A DNA stretch of 64,000 bases from Cytobacillus oceanisediminis. Its GTDB lineage: Bacteria; Bacillota; Bacilli; Bacillales; Cytobacillaceae. The notes under the pieces are model-generated. The model saw nothing but the letters and a program-made list of their open reading frames with translations, was not told the DNA's origin and did not search any database. The stretch is taken from contig NZ_CP065511.1 in the NCBI RefSeq assembly GCF_022811925.1, positions 2,225,501-2,289,500 on the forward strand, in the 5' to 3' direction. Made by a program: the position numbers and the translations under genes. Positions within the stretch are counted from its first letter, which is position 1. Every line of letters starts with the position of its first letter. Below, piece after piece: positions 61,583 through 64,000 of this stretch.

Positions 61583-62113
61583 ATGAAAAATTTAGTAACT
61601 TTTGTTGCTGCCATTTCACTCATTATGGGTTCATATAGCGTGTTTCCTGCAGATCATTTCGATGCTGAGACAGTGGATCAGAAAGCTGTAGAAACACTAA
61701 CATATAAAAAAGTTGAGGTTGACGTGAAGGAGTCATCATCAACGGATCATCGCTTCATCAAAGAGGAAGAAAAAAAGCTGCTTGCCCGTCTTGTACAGGC
61801 TGAAGCAGAAGGGGAGCCGTTTGAAGGGAAAGTTGCGGTTGCTGACGTGGTGCTGAATCGTGTTGAGCACGAACAATTCCCGGATACAGTCAAGGACGTT
61901 ATTTATCAGAAGAATGCTTTTGAACCTGTTCAAAATGGTTCCATCAATGAACCAGCAAGTAATGAAGCAGTTCAGGCCGTTGAGACAGCTCTTATTGATA
62001 AGGAGCAAAACGAAGAGTTCCTATATTTTTATAACCCTGAAACAGCTACAAGCCAGTGGATCTTTTCACGTGAAGTTGTGAAAAAAATAGGCAATCATGC
62101 ATTTGCTATATAG
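61583..62113 (+). CDS. Cell wall hydrolase, SleB/CwlJ (Hydrolase_2) family
   Basis: 176 residues, AGGAGG before ATG 61583. Signal peptide-like N-terminus (MKNLVTFVAAISLIMGSYSV FPA), then the catalytic domain: KKLLARLVQAEAEGEPFEGK VAVADVVLNRVEHEQFPDTV KDVIYQKNAFEPVQNGSI and FLYFYNPETATSQWIFS. These hydrolases act on spore cortex or cell-wall peptidoglycan. A decayed duplicate follows at 63284-63791. Confidence 0.92.
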   Translation: MKNLVTFVAAISLIMGSYSVFPADHFDAETVDQKAVETLTYKKVEVDVKESSSTDHRFIKEEEKKLLARLVQAEAEGEPFEGKVAVADVVLNRVEHEQFPDTVKDVIYQKNAFEPVQNGSINEPASNEAVQAVETALIDKEQNEEFLYFYNPETATSQWIFSREVVKKIGNHAFAI

Positions 62114-62115
62114 AG

Positions 62116-62149
62116 GCGCGTACAGCATAAAAAGCTGCGCGCTTTTTTT
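62116..62149 (+). terminator. Terminator of the hydrolase gene
   Basis: GCGCGtaCAGC pairs with GCTGCGCGC, followed by a T run. Confidence 0.85.
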
Positions 62150-62240
62150 GTTGGAGAAAAAATGAAATTGGAGAAGGAATATAGAGTAAGATAGCGAAAA
62201 TTATTCAAGGTAAATACTTCCAATAAGGGGGATGATTAAG

Positions 62241-62714
62241 ATGGAGATCATTGTAAAGAAATTACCTGAAACAGAAGTAGCGTATATCAGGCGTACCGGA
62301 AGTTATTTTGAGCCGCAGGATCATTGGGGAAGACTGATTAGCTGGGCAAGCAGCAATAATTTAATCCCGCCGCAGCAATCTTTTATCGGCATCTCTTTGG
62401 ATAATCCTAATCAAGTGGAAAACAAGGATTGCCGCCACGATGCTTGTGTTACCATACCGGAAGGATTTGATAAAGAGAATCATAAGGAAATAAAGTTCAA
62501 AAAACTGGATGGCGGGGATTATGCTCTTTATCCATTCTATGATACCCCTGATAAATTGCATAATGCCTATCAATACATGTTTGGAGAATGGCTGCCAAAT
62601 AGCGGTTATGACCCGGATTACGATAGACATAACCTTGAATTTAATCTTAATAATCCTGCTGACGATGCAGAAGGGAAATGCAGGGTTGATTTATTTGTCC
62701 CAATAAAGAAATGA
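62241..62714 (+). CDS. GyrI-like (SbmC/AraC effector-binding) domain protein
   Basis: ATG 62241 is better spaced from AAGGGGG than ATG 62232. 157 residues. MEIIVKKLPETEVAYIRRTG SYFE..WGRLISWASSNNL, FIGISLDNPNQVENKDCRHD ACVTI and LEFNLNNP..KCRVDLFVPI KK fit the GyrI-like small-molecule-binding fold. Stand-alone members bind drugs or inhibit gyrase toxins. Role here unknown. Confidence 0.85.
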   Translation: MEIIVKKLPETEVAYIRRTGSYFEPQDHWGRLISWASSNNLIPPQQSFIGISLDNPNQVENKDCRHDACVTIPEGFDKENHKEIKFKKLDGGDYALYPFYDTPDKLHNAYQYMFGEWLPNSGYDPDYDRHNLEFNLNNPADDAEGKCRVDLFVPIKK

Positions 62715-62835
62715 ATTTACTGATGTACCTATAATAAGCCCTGATTGAATCTTTACATAAGATTCACTAATTATTAGCAGGAGGCAAATAAATTCCAGCG
62801 AATTATTTACCACGACTTTGGAGGAGGTGTATTTT

Positions 62836-63216
62836 ATGCTTAATATAGCATGGGGCTTTTTATTATGGATGTCAGCAACTATATTATTCCGTTTATTTGG
62901 ACAGATTTTTTTAATTTCTGGACAGGTATTTTTAGTGCTTACGATTTTTATTCTGGCAATCCCTTTAATTACAATTGCAACCTATCCTTACTATTATCTT
63001 AGAAAAATTCCAGAAACAGAACGTATCAAGGCAGCTGTGCAAATTGCTCTTCCAGGAATGCTGCTGGATATATTAAGCATTATTTATTTTGCAAAAGTGT
63101 TTCCTAATTTAACTAATGATTCTCTTCCTTTATTCGCTTCCTGGCTTCTTTGGGCGTATAGCCTGATATTATTATCAGGGTTTACAATAAAGGTAAGATC
63201 AAAGGATGCCATTTGA
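62836..63216 (+). CDS. DUF5367-type membrane protein
   Basis: ATG 62836 with GGAGGAGGTG; 126 residues, four membrane helices: MLNIAWGFLLWMSATILFRL FGQIFL, VFLVLTIFILAIPLITIATY PYYYL, AALPGMLLDILSIIYFAKVF-like region and LFASWLLWAYSLILLSGFTI. Function unknown. Confidence 0.8.
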   Translation: MLNIAWGFLLWMSATILFRLFGQIFLISGQVFLVLTIFILAIPLITIATYPYYYLRKIPETERIKAAVQIALPGMLLDILSIIYFAKVFPNLTNDSLPLFASWLLWAYSLILLSGFTIKVRSKDAI

Positions 63217-63221
63217 GAAAA

Positions 63222-63248
63222 GGTGCCGGACCCTCATTAAGGGGCTGT
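63222..63248 (+). repeat. Dispersed palindromic repeat, half copy (6)
   Basis: GGTGCCGGACCCTCATTAA then joins a duplicated hydrolase leader at about 63249; the right arm is missing. Confidence 0.5.
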
Positions 63249-63254
63249 TTTTAT

Positions 63255-63791
63255 CCTAAAAACTACAAACAGGAGGATAATTTTGTTGTTGCATTTTTAC
63301 TCATAATGGGTTCATATAACGTTTTTCCTGAGAATCATTTTGATGCTGAGTCAGTAGTTCAAAAGCCAGCAGAAACATTGATATATATAAGTTGATGTCG
63401 ACACGAAAGCTGCTTCACCAGCGGATCATTGTTTTATTAAAGCTGAAGAAAAAAGCTGCTAGCGAGTCCCGTACAGGCTGAAGCAGAAGGCGAACCTTTC
63501 GAAAGTAAAGTGGCTGTTGCTGAAGTGGTATTAAATCGTGTTGAGTATGAACAATTTCCAGATATAGTGAGGGTGTTATTTATCAGAAGAATCATTTTGA
63601 ACCGGTTCAAAATGGTTAATTAATGAACCTGCCAGTCATGGAGAAATCAATGCCGTTGAGGTAGCTCTTCATAATGAAGAGAAAAACGAAGAGCTTCTAT
63701 ACTTTTACAATCCCTGAAACTGCTACAAGTGAGTGGATCTTTTCCCGTGAAGTGGTGAAAAAAAATCGGTAATCACGCATTTGCTATTTAG
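63255..63791 (+). pseudogene. Decayed duplicate of the SleB/CwlJ-type hydrolase
   Basis: A 22-bp leader segment (63255-63276) is identical to the one before the intact gene (61554-61575), but the start codon region is lost. The remainder matches codon by codon (FLLIMGSYNVFPENHFDAES, VAEVVLNRVEYEQFPDI, EWIFSREVVKK) with about eight frameshifts and stops. It shows a tandem duplication about 1.7 kb away from the parent, followed by decay. Confidence 0.8.
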
Positions 63792-63828
63792 TAAGCACTT
63801 ACAGCATAAAAACTGAACGCTTTTTTTA

Positions 63829-63885
63829 GACTTGTCCCAGGCAGCGTTAATAGGTTAATCAGCAAAAAAACAGGCACCTTTTTCT
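63829..63885. repeat. Dispersed palindromic repeat, copy 7
   Basis: GACTTGTCCCAGGCAGCGTTAATAGGTTAAT in outline ... CAGGCACC and T run; left arm altered. Confidence 0.6.
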
Positions 63886-64000
63886 TGGGAATCTGTCATC
63901 AAGGCTTGGAGTTTTGGTTTTCAATATTTACAGAAGTACCGAGAGTCCTTTCTTCTGGTACCTTTCTGAAAAATCTTGCCCTTTATCCAATCGCTTTTCC

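Overview
The window reads as a low-GC, endospore-forming Gram-positive of the Bacillaceae. Supporting signs are AGGAGG-type ribosome binding sites with TTG/GTG starts, a GlpP-type antiterminator, a SleB/CwlJ-type spore wall hydrolase, a LytR-CpsA-Psr protein, an adenine riboswitch and a Bacillaceae-type intergenic palindrome. A selenocysteine tRNA suggests the species makes or once made selenoproteins. I do not assign a species. Layout: (1) 1-10.8 kb is a decaying prophage on the + strand: early genes, a three-hairpin element, small and large terminase, portal, then no capsid or tail genes; instead there is a HEPN-like candidate, frameshifted MerR-like and Mrr-like genes, and two connector-type genes, the second broken by an amber codon. 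(2) 10.9-28.6 kb is a mosaic accessory zone. It holds a near full-length tRNA-Sec (10898-10994) and two decayed partial copies (12757, 28353). Short in-frame stubs resembling the C-terminus of an RlmCD-type rRNA methyltransferase lie at 12912-12974, 25786-25845 and 28527-28577. The first two bracket a roughly 12.8 kb island with a large serine recombinase at one end and three small excisionase-like DNA-binding proteins at the other. (3) The island cargo is defence-like: an XRE regulator divergent from an AIPR-like gene across a perfect 20-bp palindrome, truncated HNH and NTP-pyrophosphohydrolase genes, an HTH_36 protein, an EVE-like/HNH pair, a MazG-like enzyme, a frameshifted PD-(D/E)XK-like nuclease, and a retron-like module (leader RNA, small membrane protein, frameshifted reverse transcriptase). 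An identical 11-bp motif lies upstream of three of its leftward transcription units. (4) 28.6-64 kb is ordinary chromosome with intact genes: a Ugp-type ABC importer with two hydrolases, a secreted lamin-tail/FN3 protein, MgtC, GlpP, a WYL regulator facing an SDR, a sigma/anti-sigma-like fusion, a GntR-controlled FAD oxidase plus BASS symporter, GlpT behind a CcpA-type site and a terminator leader, a Nudix/NrtR-like regulator with PnuC and NadR, adenosine deaminase behind an adenine riboswitch, an acetate-type symporter facing an AraC regulator, a novel-looking regulator with an NhaC antiporter and argininosuccinate lyase, and a SleB-like hydrolase with a decayed duplicate. How parts fit: GlpP (37.3 kb) probably acts on the glpT leader (45.9 kb), giving a glycerol-3-phosphate theme with ugp. 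Gene-breaking frameshifts are concentrated in 8-28 kb while 28.6-63.2 kb is clean, which argues for real decay of mobile DNA rather than uniform sequencing error. A dispersed imperfect palindrome (GGTGCCTG...GGCACC) recurs between chromosomal genes.
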